Source: CAYJAD01 sp964369995
GTDB taxonomy: Bacteria > Desulfobacterota > Desulfovibrionia > Desulfovibrionales > Desulfovibrionaceae
Length of the DNA: 64,000 nt
Direction of reading: 5' to 3'
Assembly (NCBI GenBank): GCA_964369995.1
Contig: CAYJHH010000003.1
Span: 6,739-70,738 of the forward strand
Shown piece after piece: positions 25,950-35,577 of this stretch. The notes beneath the pieces are model-generated. The model was not told where the DNA came from. It made no database searches and was given only the letters and a program-made list of their open reading frames with translations. The stretch's first letter is position 1, and every line of letters begins with the position of its first letter. Made by a program: the position numbers and the translations under genes.

Positions 25950-26719
25950 TGCAAAAGCTTGCAAAAATATGGCTTGCCGTGGTGTATGTTTTTTTATATT
26001 CACCCATTCTTTTGGTCATTGTCTACTCCTTTAATGCTGCCAAATACTCCACCGATTGGCGCGGCTTTACGCTTAAATGGTATGACATTCTCTTACGCAA
26101 TGACAGCTTACTTGAAGCGGCTGTAAACTCCCTCATAGTGGCTAGCATAAGCGCCTCCATTGCCTGTATTTTAGGCGTATTGGCTGCCATTGCATTAAAA
26201 CGCTACCGTTTTCCCGGACGCAAGGTATTATACAGCTCCGTATATGTGCTCACCGTCTCCCCCGACATTGTCATGGGCATTTCTTTGCTTATCTTTTTCA
26301 TTACCTGCTCCATAGAACTTGGATTTTTAACCCTGCTCATTGCGCACACCACCTTGTCTTTGCCCTTTGTGATTATCACTGTGCTGGCACGTTTGGCAGA
26401 ATTTGACGAAAGTGTTATAGAGGCTGCCAGAGACCTTGGCGCCACCGAATGGAAAGCTTTTTATCATGTAATTTTACCCATGATTTGGCCTGCGGTACTG
26501 GCGGGCTGGCTCTTGGCCTTTACCTTATCCATGGATGATGTGCTCATTAGCTTTTTTGTGACCGGGCCATCTTTTGAAATACTACCTTTAAAAATCTACT
26601 CCATGGTTCGCCTTGGTATGAAGCCCGACGTGAATGCCCTTTCTGCCATAATGTTTGGCGTCACAGTGGTCTTGGTACTCCTTGCGTGGACTTTGGGAAA
26701 AGGGAGAAAAAAATCGTGA
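25949..26719 (+). CDS. potC: Spermidine/putrescine ABC transporter permease
   Basis: 256 residues with six membrane helices and the EAA loop VIEAARDLGATEWKAFYHVILPMIWP. The last helix and the tail WTLGKGRKKS end in a TGA that overlaps the GTG start of potD by four bases. The DDVLISFFVTGP segment is conserved in PotC. It pairs with PotB. Confidence 0.94.
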   Translation: MQKLAKIWLAVVYVFLYSPILLVIVYSFNAAKYSTDWRGFTLKWYDILLRNDSLLEAAVNSLIVASISASIACILGVLAAIALKRYRFPGRKVLYSSVYVLTVSPDIVMGISLLIFFITCSIELGFLTLLIAHTTLSLPFVIITVLARLAEFDESVIEAARDLGATEWKAFYHVILPMIWPAVLAGWLLAFTLSMDDVLISFFVTGPSFEILPLKIYSMVRLGMKPDVNALSAIMFGVTVVLVLLAWTLGKGRKKS

Positions 26720-27762
26720 AAAAAATCTTCGTAGCCTTACTGTGTGTGCTGTCTTTATGTGGCCTAACTTCACTAGCCATGGCCGAAAATAAAAATGTGC
26801 TCCATGTGTTTAACTGGTCTGAATATATCCCCCAAGATGTTTTGGATCAATTCACCAAGGAAACCGGCATTGAAGTGGTTTATACCACCTATGAATCCAA
26901 TGAAGCCATGTACGCTAAACTTAAACTCCTTGATGGAAAAGGCTATGATATTGTGGTGCCTTCCACATATCTTGTGGATTTATTGCGCGAAGCTAACTTG
27001 TTAAGCCCCATTGATAAAAGCCAACTCCCCAACATAAAATACCTTGACCAAAAACTTATTTCCAAGGCCTTTTCCACGGAAGATACCTACTCCATCCCGT
27101 ATATGTGGGGCATGCAAGGCTTTATGGTCAATAAAAATGCGGTGGATCCCAAAACCATTACCTCTTGGAATGATTTATTTCGCCCTGAATTTAAAGAGAA
27201 ATTACTTTTAGGCGATGACATGCGCGACACCATGGGCGCCGCGCTCTTTGCCACAGGTGCTCCCTTAAACACCAAGGACCCTGCGCACATTAAAGCTGCT
27301 TTTGAATGGTTGCAAAAATTAAAACCCCATGTGCGTATTTTTGATGTAACCGCAGCAAAGCAAGCTCTTATCAGCGAAGAAGTTACCGCCGGATTTATTT
27401 GGAATGGAGATGCTTTCATTGCATTACAAGAAAATCCCAATTTGGAATTCATCTATCCCAAGGAAGGCGCCCCACTATGGTTAGACAGTTTTGCCATTCC
27501 TACTCAAGCCGCCAACAAAGAAGGTGCGCATACTTTTATTAACTTTATGCTACGTCCGGAAATTGCCGCTCGCTGCGTGGAAGAATATAATTACAGCAGC
27601 CCCAATACCGGTGTACGCGAACATTTACCAGAAGAGATAGCACAAAGCCCACTTATCTTCCCCACCGAAGAAATGCTTGGCAATAGTCAATTTTCCAAAG
27701 GACTTGGAGAAAGCCAAAAAATATATGAAGAGTTTTGGGTAGACCTTAAAATAGGCGAATAA
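26716..27762 (+). CDS. potD: Periplasmic spermidine/putrescine-binding protein
   Basis: 348 residues from the GTG at 26716, which has GGGAG about 9 bases upstream and places a classical signal peptide at the N-terminus (KKIFVALLCVLSLCGLTSLAMA, cut after AMA). An in-frame upstream start at 26686 would bury this signal. The mature protein begins NVLHVFNWSEYIPQDVLDQF, the PotD/PotF signature, with YDIVVPSTYLVDLL and TSWNDLF further on. It delivers polyamine to PotBC. Whether it prefers spermidine or putrescine cannot be said. Confidence 0.94.
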   Translation: MKKIFVALLCVLSLCGLTSLAMAENKNVLHVFNWSEYIPQDVLDQFTKETGIEVVYTTYESNEAMYAKLKLLDGKGYDIVVPSTYLVDLLREANLLSPIDKSQLPNIKYLDQKLISKAFSTEDTYSIPYMWGMQGFMVNKNAVDPKTITSWNDLFRPEFKEKLLLGDDMRDTMGAALFATGAPLNTKDPAHIKAAFEWLQKLKPHVRIFDVTAAKQALISEEVTAGFIWNGDAFIALQENPNLEFIYPKEGAPLWLDSFAIPTQAANKEGAHTFINFMLRPEIAARCVEEYNYSSPNTGVREHLPEEIAQSPLIFPTEEMLGNSQFSKGLGESQKIYEEFWVDLKIGE

Positions 27763-27787
27763 TTCCCCTCTTTTTCATATTTCATGC

Positions 27788-27825
27788 AAAAGCCTTGAAA
27801 ATATTTTTATTTTCAAGGCTTTTTT
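27788..27825 (+). terminator. Intrinsic terminator of the pot operon
   Basis: AAAAGCCTTGAAAATA, a TTTT loop and TATTTTCAAGGCTTTT: a 16-bp perfect stem continuing into T residues. Confidence 0.9.
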
Positions 27826-27929
27826 CATGTTTTATCTAAATGTTCTTTAGCGTATCTTTACAAGAGAAACAAAAGCCTATACCTACATAACAGTTTTTTC
27901 ACTCACTTTAACATAAAGGGCATAATACC

Positions 27930-29339
27930 ATGGCGTTAAAAGAATTATATATCCCCTCCCAAGACCAAAAACCCCCCATTGAAACTTCCCTTTTTCATTT
28001 TTTTAAAATGGGTCCTGGCCCTTCCTCCTCCCATACCATGGGTCCCATGAAGGCCGCCAAACATTTTGAAGAGCTTTGCCAATCCCTTGGCGACAGCACT
28101 TTACAACAAGCCAAAAGCATTCATGTGGAATTGCTTGGCTCTCTCAGCGCCACCGGCGTGGGGCATGGTACCAAACCTGCCATCATAGCCGGCTTACTCG
28201 GGCATGAACCGGCCTCTTGTCCAGCGCATTTACTTGAGCAAGTGAAGCCGCATACAGATTTTACTGTATATCTTGGTCAAAAAGCGCAAATAGAAGTGAG
28301 CACCGGCCTTGCGTATATTCACGATGGCCCCGTACATCACGATAAGCCCTACAGCAACACTCTTATTATGAGCCTTAACGACGCTCACGGTAACACGCTC
28401 TTATCCCAAGAGTACTATTCTGTAGGTGGGGGATTTATTCAATGGAAAGATTGGCAAGAACCTGAACACGGTGCACCCATCTATCCCTATAACTCCATGC
28501 TACAACTTCGTGAGCAATTAAAAAGAACCGGCCTCACTTTGCACGAGCTTATTTTGGAAAATGAAAGTGCCATCACAGGCATGGCTCGCCCGCAGATTTT
28601 TGAAAAAATAGATGAAATTATGGAAGCCATGTACGCTTCCGTCACGCGAGGGCTGAATAATGAAGGCCCCTTGCCCGGCACCCTTGGCGTGTATCGTAAG
28701 GCACAACTGCTGCATGAAAAGGCTCGTAGCGTTCCGCACGCCATAGATAGAATCATGGGCTGTATCAATGCCTATGCCTTTGCCGCCGCGGAAGAAAATG
28801 CCGGCGGAGGCGTTATTGTAACGGCGCCCACGTGTGGTTCTGCGGGAGTTATGCCGGCCTTACTCTACGCCATGCGCCATGACTTTAATATTGGCGAGCG
28901 TGCCTTGCGCGAAGGTTTGCTCGCCTCTGCTGCCGTGGGCTATTTAGCCAAACATAATGCCGGCATTGCCGGAGCAGAGATGGGCTGCCAAGGGGAAATT
29001 GGCGTGGCCTCAGCCATGGCGGCCGCCATGGTGTCACACACACGCGGTAATCCGGCCTATGTGGTAGAAAATGCAGCAGAAATTGCCCTTGAACATCACC
29101 TTGGCCTCACATGCGACCCCGTGGGCGGCTATGTGCAAATCCCTTGTATTGAGCGCAATGCCATGGGCGCCATTAAGGCCTACAATGCTGCCCTGTTAGC
29201 GCACTGTGAGCAAGGCGTGCATCACCTAGTAACCTTAGACGCAGTCATTCGCGCCATGGGCGAAACTGGCCGCGATATGCATGTAAAGTTTAAAGAAACC
29301 AGCACCGGCGGCCTTGCCGTAAGTATGGTAGAGTGCTAG
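27930..29339 (+). CDS. sdaA: L-serine dehydratase, single-chain iron-sulfur type
   Basis: 469 residues, with beta and alpha domains on one chain. GPGPSSSHTMGPMKA near the start is the beta-domain signature; the alpha domain carries VTAPTCGSAGVMPALLYA, GAEMGCQGEIGVASAMAAA and GLTCDPVGGYVQIPCIERNAMGA, whose Cys residues hold the [4Fe-4S] cluster that deaminates L-serine to pyruvate. It is oxygen-labile, as expected in an anaerobe. AAAGGG precedes the ATG. It follows the pot operon terminator and ends at a bidirectional terminator. Confidence 0.95.
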   Translation: MALKELYIPSQDQKPPIETSLFHFFKMGPGPSSSHTMGPMKAAKHFEELCQSLGDSTLQQAKSIHVELLGSLSATGVGHGTKPAIIAGLLGHEPASCPAHLLEQVKPHTDFTVYLGQKAQIEVSTGLAYIHDGPVHHDKPYSNTLIMSLNDAHGNTLLSQEYYSVGGGFIQWKDWQEPEHGAPIYPYNSMLQLREQLKRTGLTLHELILENESAITGMARPQIFEKIDEIMEAMYASVTRGLNNEGPLPGTLGVYRKAQLLHEKARSVPHAIDRIMGCINAYAFAAAEENAGGGVIVTAPTCGSAGVMPALLYAMRHDFNIGERALREGLLASAAVGYLAKHNAGIAGAEMGCQGEIGVASAMAAAMVSHTRGNPAYVVENAAEIALEHHLGLTCDPVGGYVQIPCIERNAMGAIKAYNAALLAHCEQGVHHLVTLDAVIRAMGETGRDMHVKFKETSTGGLAVSMVEC

Positions 29340-29370
29340 TCAAAAAACCTTATACATTTATAATCCACAA

Positions 29371-29405
29371 AAAAGGCCTCTGCACCATTATGCAGAGGCC
29401 TTTTA
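29371..29405. terminator. Bidirectional terminator between sdaA and the purine permease
   Basis: AAAAGGCCTCTGCA and TGCAGAGGCCTTTT make a 14-bp perfect stem with a 6-base loop, flanked by A on one side and T on the other, so it can serve both converging genes. Confidence 0.9.
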
Positions 29406-29453
29406 TTTCGTTTATAAAGGCATTTTTGTCTTTATTTTTTCAATGTCAATTCT

Positions 29454-30755
29454 TTAGCCCATGGCAAATTTAGCTATGAACATAATGGCTAATAGATAGG
29501 ACAAGACATTTAACTCCTTCATCTTACCTGTGCCAATGGCAATAAGTACATGCGCTATGACGCCCCACATAATACCGGTGGCTATACTGTAGGTCAGTGG
29601 CATCATAATAAAGGTTAAAAATGCTGGAATGGCTTTTTGATAATCATTAAAATCAATACCAGTGATGGGAGATAGCATGAAAAGCCCCACCAAAACCAAG
29701 GCCGAAGCCGTAGCCTGTGCAGGAATAAGAAGGAAAATAGGGGCTAAAAATAAGGACAAGAGGAAGAACACAGCCACAGTCACCGCAGTGAGCCCTGTCT
29801 TGCCGCCCTCTGCCACCCCACTGGCGCTTTCCACATAGGAGGTCACGGTGGAAGTACCTAACATGGCGCCCAACGTTGTGCCTAAGGCATCAGCCATAAG
29901 CGCGCTTTTGGCGCGAGGAATATTTCCATCCGCATCTAAAATATTAGCCTTGGTAGCAAGGCCTACTAAAGTCCCCAAGGTGTCAAATAAATCCACAAAT
30001 AAAAAGGTAAACAACACTAAAGCCATGTCTAGGCTAAGCACTTGTTCCCATTGAAATTTAAGAAAAGTGGGTTCCAAGCTTGGCACAGAAAACAATAAAG
30101 ACGAATCAAAGCCGGCCAAATTTGTAACTTGTAAGGGTATGCCCAAAAGCGTGCCGGCAAAAATACCAATGAGCAATGCACCGCGTACTTTATAGCACAG
30201 CAAAATACCGGTTAATATAATGCTAAACACAGCCACAAGCACGCCAGGAGAGGTTAAAGACCCCATGCCTACCAAGGTGGCCTCATTGTTTACCACAACA
30301 CCGGCAGACTTTAAGCCGATAAAGGCTATGAATAGTCCAATACCTCCAGAAATAGCCTTTTTCATGGCCTCGGGAATACAGCGCAATATGGCTTCGCGTA
30401 AATTGGTGATGGTGAGAAAAATAAAAATAAGCCCTTCCAAAAAAACAGCCGTCAGAGCAAATTGCCAAGAATAGCCCATGCCAAGCACCACAGAGAAAGC
30501 AAAAAAGGCATTCAAGCCCATGCCTGGCGCCAAAGCCACAGGTAAATTGGCAGTGATCCCCATAATTAAGGTGGCCACTGCGGCGCTTATGGCTGTTGCC
30601 GCAAAAACAGATGCTTCATTCATGCCGGCCTGGCTTAAAATACTCGGATTCACCGCTAAAATATACGCCATGGTCATGAAGGTTGTCATGCCAGCTAAAA
30701 TTTCTGTGCGGATGGTGGTCTCACGCTCTTTTAGCCCAAAAAACTTTTCTAACAT
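29454..30755 (-). CDS. NCS2-family guanine/hypoxanthine-type permease (paralogue A)
   Basis: 433 residues from the ATG at 30755, which has AAAGGGG at 8 bases. About 12 to 14 membrane helices. EILAGMTTFMTMAYILAVNP, APGMGLNAFFAF and TVTSYVESASGVAEGGKTGLTAV are the landmarks of the AzgA/PbuG branch of nucleobase/cation symporters, which import purine bases. It lies downstream of, and in the same direction as, a close paralogue (30899-32212), a tandem duplication. This copy keeps the family's PGMGLNAFF motif. No purine riboswitch is evident upstream. Confidence 0.92.
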   Translation of the reverse strand: MLEKFFGLKERETTIRTEILAGMTTFMTMAYILAVNPSILSQAGMNEASVFAATAISAAVATLIMGITANLPVALAPGMGLNAFFAFSVVLGMGYSWQFALTAVFLEGLIFIFLTITNLREAILRCIPEAMKKAISGGIGLFIAFIGLKSAGVVVNNEATLVGMGSLTSPGVLVAVFSIILTGILLCYKVRGALLIGIFAGTLLGIPLQVTNLAGFDSSLLFSVPSLEPTFLKFQWEQVLSLDMALVLFTFLFVDLFDTLGTLVGLATKANILDADGNIPRAKSALMADALGTTLGAMLGTSTVTSYVESASGVAEGGKTGLTAVTVAVFFLLSLFLAPIFLLIPAQATASALVLVGLFMLSPITGIDFNDYQKAIPAFLTFIMMPLTYSIATGIMWGVIAHVLIAIGTGKMKELNVLSYLLAIMFIAKFAMG

Positions 30756-30898
30756 AATTTTTACCCCTTTCTCCATCATATGCCACTGTTGCAACATAAA
30801 AACTTTCTGGGTTAGCCTTACAATCTCGTAGTAAAAAAGTATAGTGAAAAATACGGCCTCATTTCAATTTTTTTTCCATCTTATACTCCGAACATCCT

Positions 30899-32212
30899 TT
30901 ATTCATAAACAAATTTAAGCAAAAAAAAGACGCTAAGTATATACAGCACACCATGCACTTGGCGCCTTTGCCCAGTACAAAGAGCTAAAAGCACATAGCT
31001 TAAAACACCGCCCATAATGCCATTGGCTATGCTATAGGTCAGTGGCATAAGTAAGATTGTTACAAAAGCAGGCAAAGCTTGCAAAAGATTTGTCATATCA
31101 ATATCTTTGAGGGCTGAAACCATAAACAATCCCACCAAAATAAGAATACCTGCCGTGGCTTCTTGCGGTATAATGGAAAAAAGTGGCGCCAAAAGCAGAG
31201 AAAGTAAAAAAAGCGCACTGACCGTTAAAGCCATGATTCCCGTCTTGCCCCCTTCAGCCACGCCGCTCATGCTTTCTATATATGTGGTGAGTGGAGATGT
31301 ACCCAACATGGCACCCAAGGTTGTAGCCAATGAATCTGCCATAAAAGCCTGTTTAGCTTTAGGTAAATTCCCTGTGGCATCTAAAATATTGGCTTGGCGC
31401 GCAACGCCTAACAAGGTAGCCATGGTATCAAAAAGATTAGCAAAAAGAAAAACTGTGACCACCACAAACATATCCATGGAAAAAATATGCTGCCATTCAA
31501 ATTGAAAAAAAGTGGGCAGTACACTGGGTACATGGAAAAAAAGCCCCATATCCATCTGATGTAGAGGAGTTACCCCCAAAGGAATACCCCAGAGCGTACT
31601 TCCCACAATGCCTAAGAATAAGGCACCGCGCACCTTTAAACACAAAAGGATTGCAGTGAAAAATAAAGAAAAACCGCCCACCCATACCCTTGGTGCCTGC
31701 ATGGAACCTAGTTGCACCAAATTTTGCGCATCTTCCACCACAAAGCCTGCCCATTGCAAGCCAATAAAAGCCATAAAAAGCCCCACCCCCACCGTCATGG
31801 CATGTTTCATAAAGGGGGGCATGGCATGAAGCAAGGCACCGCGTAAGTTAGTCACAGTGAGCAACAAAAAAAGTATACCCACCAAAAGCACCGCTGTGAG
31901 GCCAAATTGCCATGAGTGGCCCATGCCAAGCACCACGGTATAGGTAAAAAAGGCATTTTGCCCCATGCTTGGCGCCAAGGCCAAGGGCATATTGGCAAAA
32001 AAACCCATCAGCCCTGTGGCCACAGCTGCGCTTACGGCTGTGGCCACAAAAACTGCAGAACTATCCATACCGGCAGCCCCTAAAATGCGTGGATTCACCG
32101 CCAAAATATAGGCCATGGTCATGAAGGTAGTCATGCCGGCCAAAATTTCAGTGCGCACGTGGGAGCCGCGCTGCTGCAAAGCAAAATAATTTTTTATTTT
32201 CTGTAATGTCAT
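30899..32212 (-). CDS. NCS2-family guanine/hypoxanthine-type permease (paralogue B)
   Basis: 437 residues. It shares long stretches with the neighbouring permease (for example EILAGMTTFMTMAYILAVNP and SGVAEGGKTG). At the substrate-path motif it has APSMGQNAFFTY where paralogue A and most family members have APGMGLNAFF, and TYIESMSG instead of SYVESASG. This suggests divergence in substrate or affinity after duplication. It is upstream of paralogue A with 143 bases between start and stop, so the two may be one transcript. The promoter should lie in 32213-32542. Confidence 0.9.
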   Translation of the reverse strand: MTLQKIKNYFALQQRGSHVRTEILAGMTTFMTMAYILAVNPRILGAAGMDSSAVFVATAVSAAVATGLMGFFANMPLALAPSMGQNAFFTYTVVLGMGHSWQFGLTAVLLVGILFLLLTVTNLRGALLHAMPPFMKHAMTVGVGLFMAFIGLQWAGFVVEDAQNLVQLGSMQAPRVWVGGFSLFFTAILLCLKVRGALFLGIVGSTLWGIPLGVTPLHQMDMGLFFHVPSVLPTFFQFEWQHIFSMDMFVVVTVFLFANLFDTMATLLGVARQANILDATGNLPKAKQAFMADSLATTLGAMLGTSPLTTYIESMSGVAEGGKTGIMALTVSALFLLSLLLAPLFSIIPQEATAGILILVGLFMVSALKDIDMTNLLQALPAFVTILLMPLTYSIANGIMGGVLSYVLLALCTGQRRQVHGVLYILSVFFLLKFVYE

Positions 32213-32542
32213 GTGCTGTTTTTAGCTTTTTTGCAGTGGCACTTTTTTTCAAAAGTCCTGTGAAAATTATAAAGAATGTATTGCCAATAAGATATATAAA
32301 AAAAAGCTTTTTGTGAAGGCACAAGCTGCATTGCAATTCTTTTTTAAACATTGTATAGTTGAAAGGTTAACAAGTCTTTAGAACATCACAGGTACAGCGT
32401 AAATGTAAGAAATGCTATTGCCAAATGCCGCAGAGGCATTATATTCCATAAATTGCGAAGAAAAATTGCGTACAGTGTACAATTAAAGACACGTAACTGC
32501 AGAAATATCAACTTCATATAGAAAAAAAATCACGGAGGAATC
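32213..32542. other. Divergent intergenic region between the purine permease and ftsH
   Basis: 330 bases, AT-rich, with no ORF. It must hold the promoters of the permease pair (minus) and ftsH (plus). The inverted repeat TTGCGTACAGTGTACAA (32466-32482) lies about 60 bases before ftsH and GGAGGA (32535-32540) is its ribosome site. No riboswitch fold is recognised. Confidence 0.45.
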
Positions 32543-34591
32543 GTGAACCAATTCACTCGCAACCTAACGCTATGGGCCATCATCGCCTTAGCCATGGTTA
32601 TGCTGTTTAACATGTTCCAACAGCCGCAAAGTACCAATCAACAAGTTTCCTATACGGAATTTTTGCAGCAAGTGGACAAGGGCGACATTACCCAAGTCAC
32701 CATTCAAGGCAAAACCCTTATTGGACACAGTATTCATGGTAAAAATGTGCAAACCTATGCCCCACCTGATGGGGATTTGGTCAACCGTCTCATGGAAAAA
32801 AAGGTCATCGTTAAGGCCGAGCCCATGGACGATCAACCTTGGTATATGACCTTACTCATCTCCTGGTTTCCCATGCTTCTTCTCATTGGCGTTTGGATTT
32901 TCTTTATGCGTCAAATGCAAGGCGGCGGCGGCAAAGCCATGAGCTTTGGGCGCTCTCGTGCGCGTATGCTCACCGAAGAGCAAGGCCGTATCACCTTTGC
33001 TGATGTGGCCGGTGTGGATGAAGCCAAAGAAGAACTGGCTGAAGTGGTAGAATTTTTATCTAACCCCAAAAAATTTACCCGTCTTGGGGGTCGTATTCCC
33101 AAGGGAGTTTTATTGGTAGGCCCTCCCGGAACAGGTAAAACCTTATTGGCACGCGCTGTGGCCGGTGAGGCTGGCGTACCCTTTTTCTCCATATCTGGCT
33201 CTGACTTTGTGGAAATGTTTGTGGGTGTAGGTGCTTCGCGCGTGCGTGACCTCTTTACCCAAGGCAAAAAAAATGCCCCTTGTCTTATCTTCATCGACGA
33301 AATTGATGCAGTGGGTCGCCAGCGTGGTGCCGGCCTTGGAGGCGGTCATGACGAGCGTGAGCAAACTTTGAACCAACTTTTGGTGGAAATGGACGGCTTT
33401 GAATCCAATGAAGGTGTTATTCTCATTGCAGCCACCAACCGCCCTGACGTATTGGATCCTGCTCTGTTACGTCCCGGTCGCTTTGACCGTCAAGTTATTG
33501 TACCAACCCCTGACCTTAAGGGTCGTCGCCGTATTCTTGAAGTGCACACACGCCGTACCCCCATTAGCGAAGACGTTAATTTAGATACCTTGGCGCGCGG
33601 CACACCTGGTTTTTCCGGTGCTGACCTTGAAAACTTAGTCAACGAAGCCGCTTTGCAGGCAGCCAAGGCCAATGATGACATGCTTACCATGGCGCATTTT
33701 GAATGGGCCAAGGACAAAGTGCTCATGGGCCGTGAAAGACGCAGCCTTATTCTTTCCGATGAGGAAAAACGCATCACCGCCTATCATGAAGCTGGTCACG
33801 CCTTGGCAGCACGTCTTTTACCAAAGACAGACCCTGTACATAAGGTAACGATTATTCCTCGTGGACGCGCCCTTGGGGTCACCATGCAGCTTCCCGAAGA
33901 AGACAGACATGGTTATTCTCGCGGCTACTTACAAAATAACTTAGTGGTTCTTTTAGGCGGGCGCGTGGCTGAAGAAATCATTTTTGATGATATCACCACC
34001 GGCGCCAGCAATGATATTGAACGCGTGACCCGTATGGCTCGTAAAATGGTTTGCGAATGGGGCATGAGTGAAGCTTTGGGACCCCTTGCCATTGGTGAAA
34101 CCGGTGAAGAAGTGTTCATCGGACGCGAATGGGTGCAAAACAAAAACTTCAGCGAAGACACCGCTCGCTTGGTGGACTCTGAAGTTAAGCGTATTGTCAC
34201 AGAAGCGCGCACCCATTGCCATGAGTTATTGGAAGAAAATATCAAGCATTTGCATGCCATTGCTGAAGCCCTACTCGAGCGCGAAAGCATTAGCGGACAA
34301 GATATTGATTGGTTGTTAGAAGGCAAAACCCTGCCTCCTTTGGATTTGACAGGTAAAGAAAAGAAATCTGAAGCAAAAGCAGACTCTGCTACGTCAGAAA
34401 GCGCTGAAGATGACTTTACTTTTGATTCTCCAGAAAGTTCTGCCCAAGAAAACGCTGGCCAAGAAAGTGCTCCTTCTGAAACAACACGTTCAGAAAATAC
34501 TGCGCCCAAAAAGGATGCAGATCAGGAAGAAGAAAATACAAAAGCTGACAATGAGTCTCCTAGCACTCAGGACAACAAAGACAAGAATTAA
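32543..34591 (+). CDS. ftsH: ATP-dependent zinc metalloprotease FtsH
   Basis: 682 residues from a GTG with GGAGGA upstream. Two membrane helices (about 6-24 and 104-124) flank a periplasmic loop; then the AAA domain with Walker A GPPGTGKT (about 193-200), Walker B CLIFIDEIDAVGRQRGAG, the SRH region, and the zinc motif HEAGH (about 414-418). It degrades membrane and short-lived cytoplasmic proteins. After about residue 610 an unusually long acidic, Ser/Glu-rich tail of some 70 residues follows. It is the first gene of a run with folP, cdaA and cdaR. Confidence 0.97.
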   Translation: MNQFTRNLTLWAIIALAMVMLFNMFQQPQSTNQQVSYTEFLQQVDKGDITQVTIQGKTLIGHSIHGKNVQTYAPPDGDLVNRLMEKKVIVKAEPMDDQPWYMTLLISWFPMLLLIGVWIFFMRQMQGGGGKAMSFGRSRARMLTEEQGRITFADVAGVDEAKEELAEVVEFLSNPKKFTRLGGRIPKGVLLVGPPGTGKTLLARAVAGEAGVPFFSISGSDFVEMFVGVGASRVRDLFTQGKKNAPCLIFIDEIDAVGRQRGAGLGGGHDEREQTLNQLLVEMDGFESNEGVILIAATNRPDVLDPALLRPGRFDRQVIVPTPDLKGRRRILEVHTRRTPISEDVNLDTLARGTPGFSGADLENLVNEAALQAAKANDDMLTMAHFEWAKDKVLMGRERRSLILSDEEKRITAYHEAGHALAARLLPKTDPVHKVTIIPRGRALGVTMQLPEEDRHGYSRGYLQNNLVVLLGGRVAEEIIFDDITTGASNDIERVTRMARKMVCEWGMSEALGPLAIGETGEEVFIGREWVQNKNFSEDTARLVDSEVKRIVTEARTHCHELLEENIKHLHAIAEALLERESISGQDIDWLLEGKTLPPLDLTGKEKKSEAKADSATSESAEDDFTFDSPESSAQENAGQESAPSETTRSENTAPKKDADQEEENTKADNESPSTQDNKDKN

Positions 34592-34592
34592 C

Positions 34593-35543
34593 ATGATAAC
34601 AACTATGTCACAGCAATCGTGGACAGTTCGTGGGGGAGAGGTGGTAACACCCTCCCCTTTTGCGCTCTTTGGTATAGTGAATCTTACCCCGGACTCCTTT
34701 TCTGATGGGGGTAAGTATTTTGATACATCTCACGATGCAAGCTTAGGCTTTGCTCATGCTAAACAGCTTTGGCAAGAAGGCGCCGCCATTTTGGACTTAG
34801 GCGCTGAATCTTCACGCCCAGGCGCTTTGCCCCTTGATCCGCAAGAAGAGCTCCTACGCCTTATGCCTGTGCTTACCACTTTAAAGCAGCACTTCGCACA
34901 AAGCTGTCCTCACGACACAGCGCCAATTGCCCCTGCCATACCAACCTCTTGCCCCTCTGCCCCCCCGCGCACTGCGCCCTATATTTCCATAGATACTTAT
35001 CACGCCCGCACCGCAGCCAGCGTATTAGAAGCCGGTGCACATATTATTAACGATATTTCTGCCTGTCTTTTTGATCCAGAACTTTTAGATGTGGTGGTGC
35101 AGTATAAGCCAGGTTATGTGCTCATGCACAGCTCTGGGCGCCCTTATAATATGCAAGATCATATTCCTTCAGCTCCCATAATGGACACATTAAATCGTTT
35201 TTTTGACTCGCAATTGCAACGCCTTACACAAGCTGGGGTACCTGAGGAACATATTTTACTTGATCCAGGCATTTGCTTTGGAAAAAGTGTAGTGCAAAAT
35301 TGGGAAATTTTACGCCATATGGATCAATTAAAACATTTTGGAAGACCGCTTATGGCAGCGCTTTCCATGAAATCCTTCTTACACAAACAACTGGATTGGG
35401 ATGAAAAAAATCTGGCCATGCGCGCTGAGGCAACGCATATAACCACAGCACTTCTCGCAGCGCAAGGCATTGCCTACCATAGGGTGCATCATGTGGCGCA
35501 AAGTGCACGCGCCCTAAACATTGCACAGCTACTTATGTCATGA
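34593..35543 (+). CDS. folP: Dihydropteroate synthase
   Basis: 316 residues from the ATG at 34593, directly after the ftsH stop; another ATG at 34605 is also possible. It joins p-aminobenzoate to the pterin. FGIVNLTPDSFSDGGKYF, DLGAESSRPGA, ISIDTYHARTAASVLEAGAHIINDIS and LDPGICFGK are the expected motifs in order. Two oddities: a Pro/Ala/Ser-rich insert (about residues 105-128) before the IDTY motif, and the usual SRK motif reads SMK in AALSMKSFLHK, keeping the Lys but losing the Arg. Confidence 0.92.
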   Translation: MITTMSQQSWTVRGGEVVTPSPFALFGIVNLTPDSFSDGGKYFDTSHDASLGFAHAKQLWQEGAAILDLGAESSRPGALPLDPQEELLRLMPVLTTLKQHFAQSCPHDTAPIAPAIPTSCPSAPPRTAPYISIDTYHARTAASVLEAGAHIINDISACLFDPELLDVVVQYKPGYVLMHSSGRPYNMQDHIPSAPIMDTLNRFFDSQLQRLTQAGVPEEHILLDPGICFGKSVVQNWEILRHMDQLKHFGRPLMAALSMKSFLHKQLDWDEKNLAMRAEATHITTALLAAQGIAYHRVHHVAQSARALNIAQLLMS

Positions 35544-35577
35544 TAGCCTGTAAGCACATCATCGCAAAGGATATAAT

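Noticed and set aside
30756..30898. Purine riboswitch before the NCS2 permeases
   Set aside because: I looked for the conserved purine aptamer core in this gap and in 32213-32542 and did not see it.
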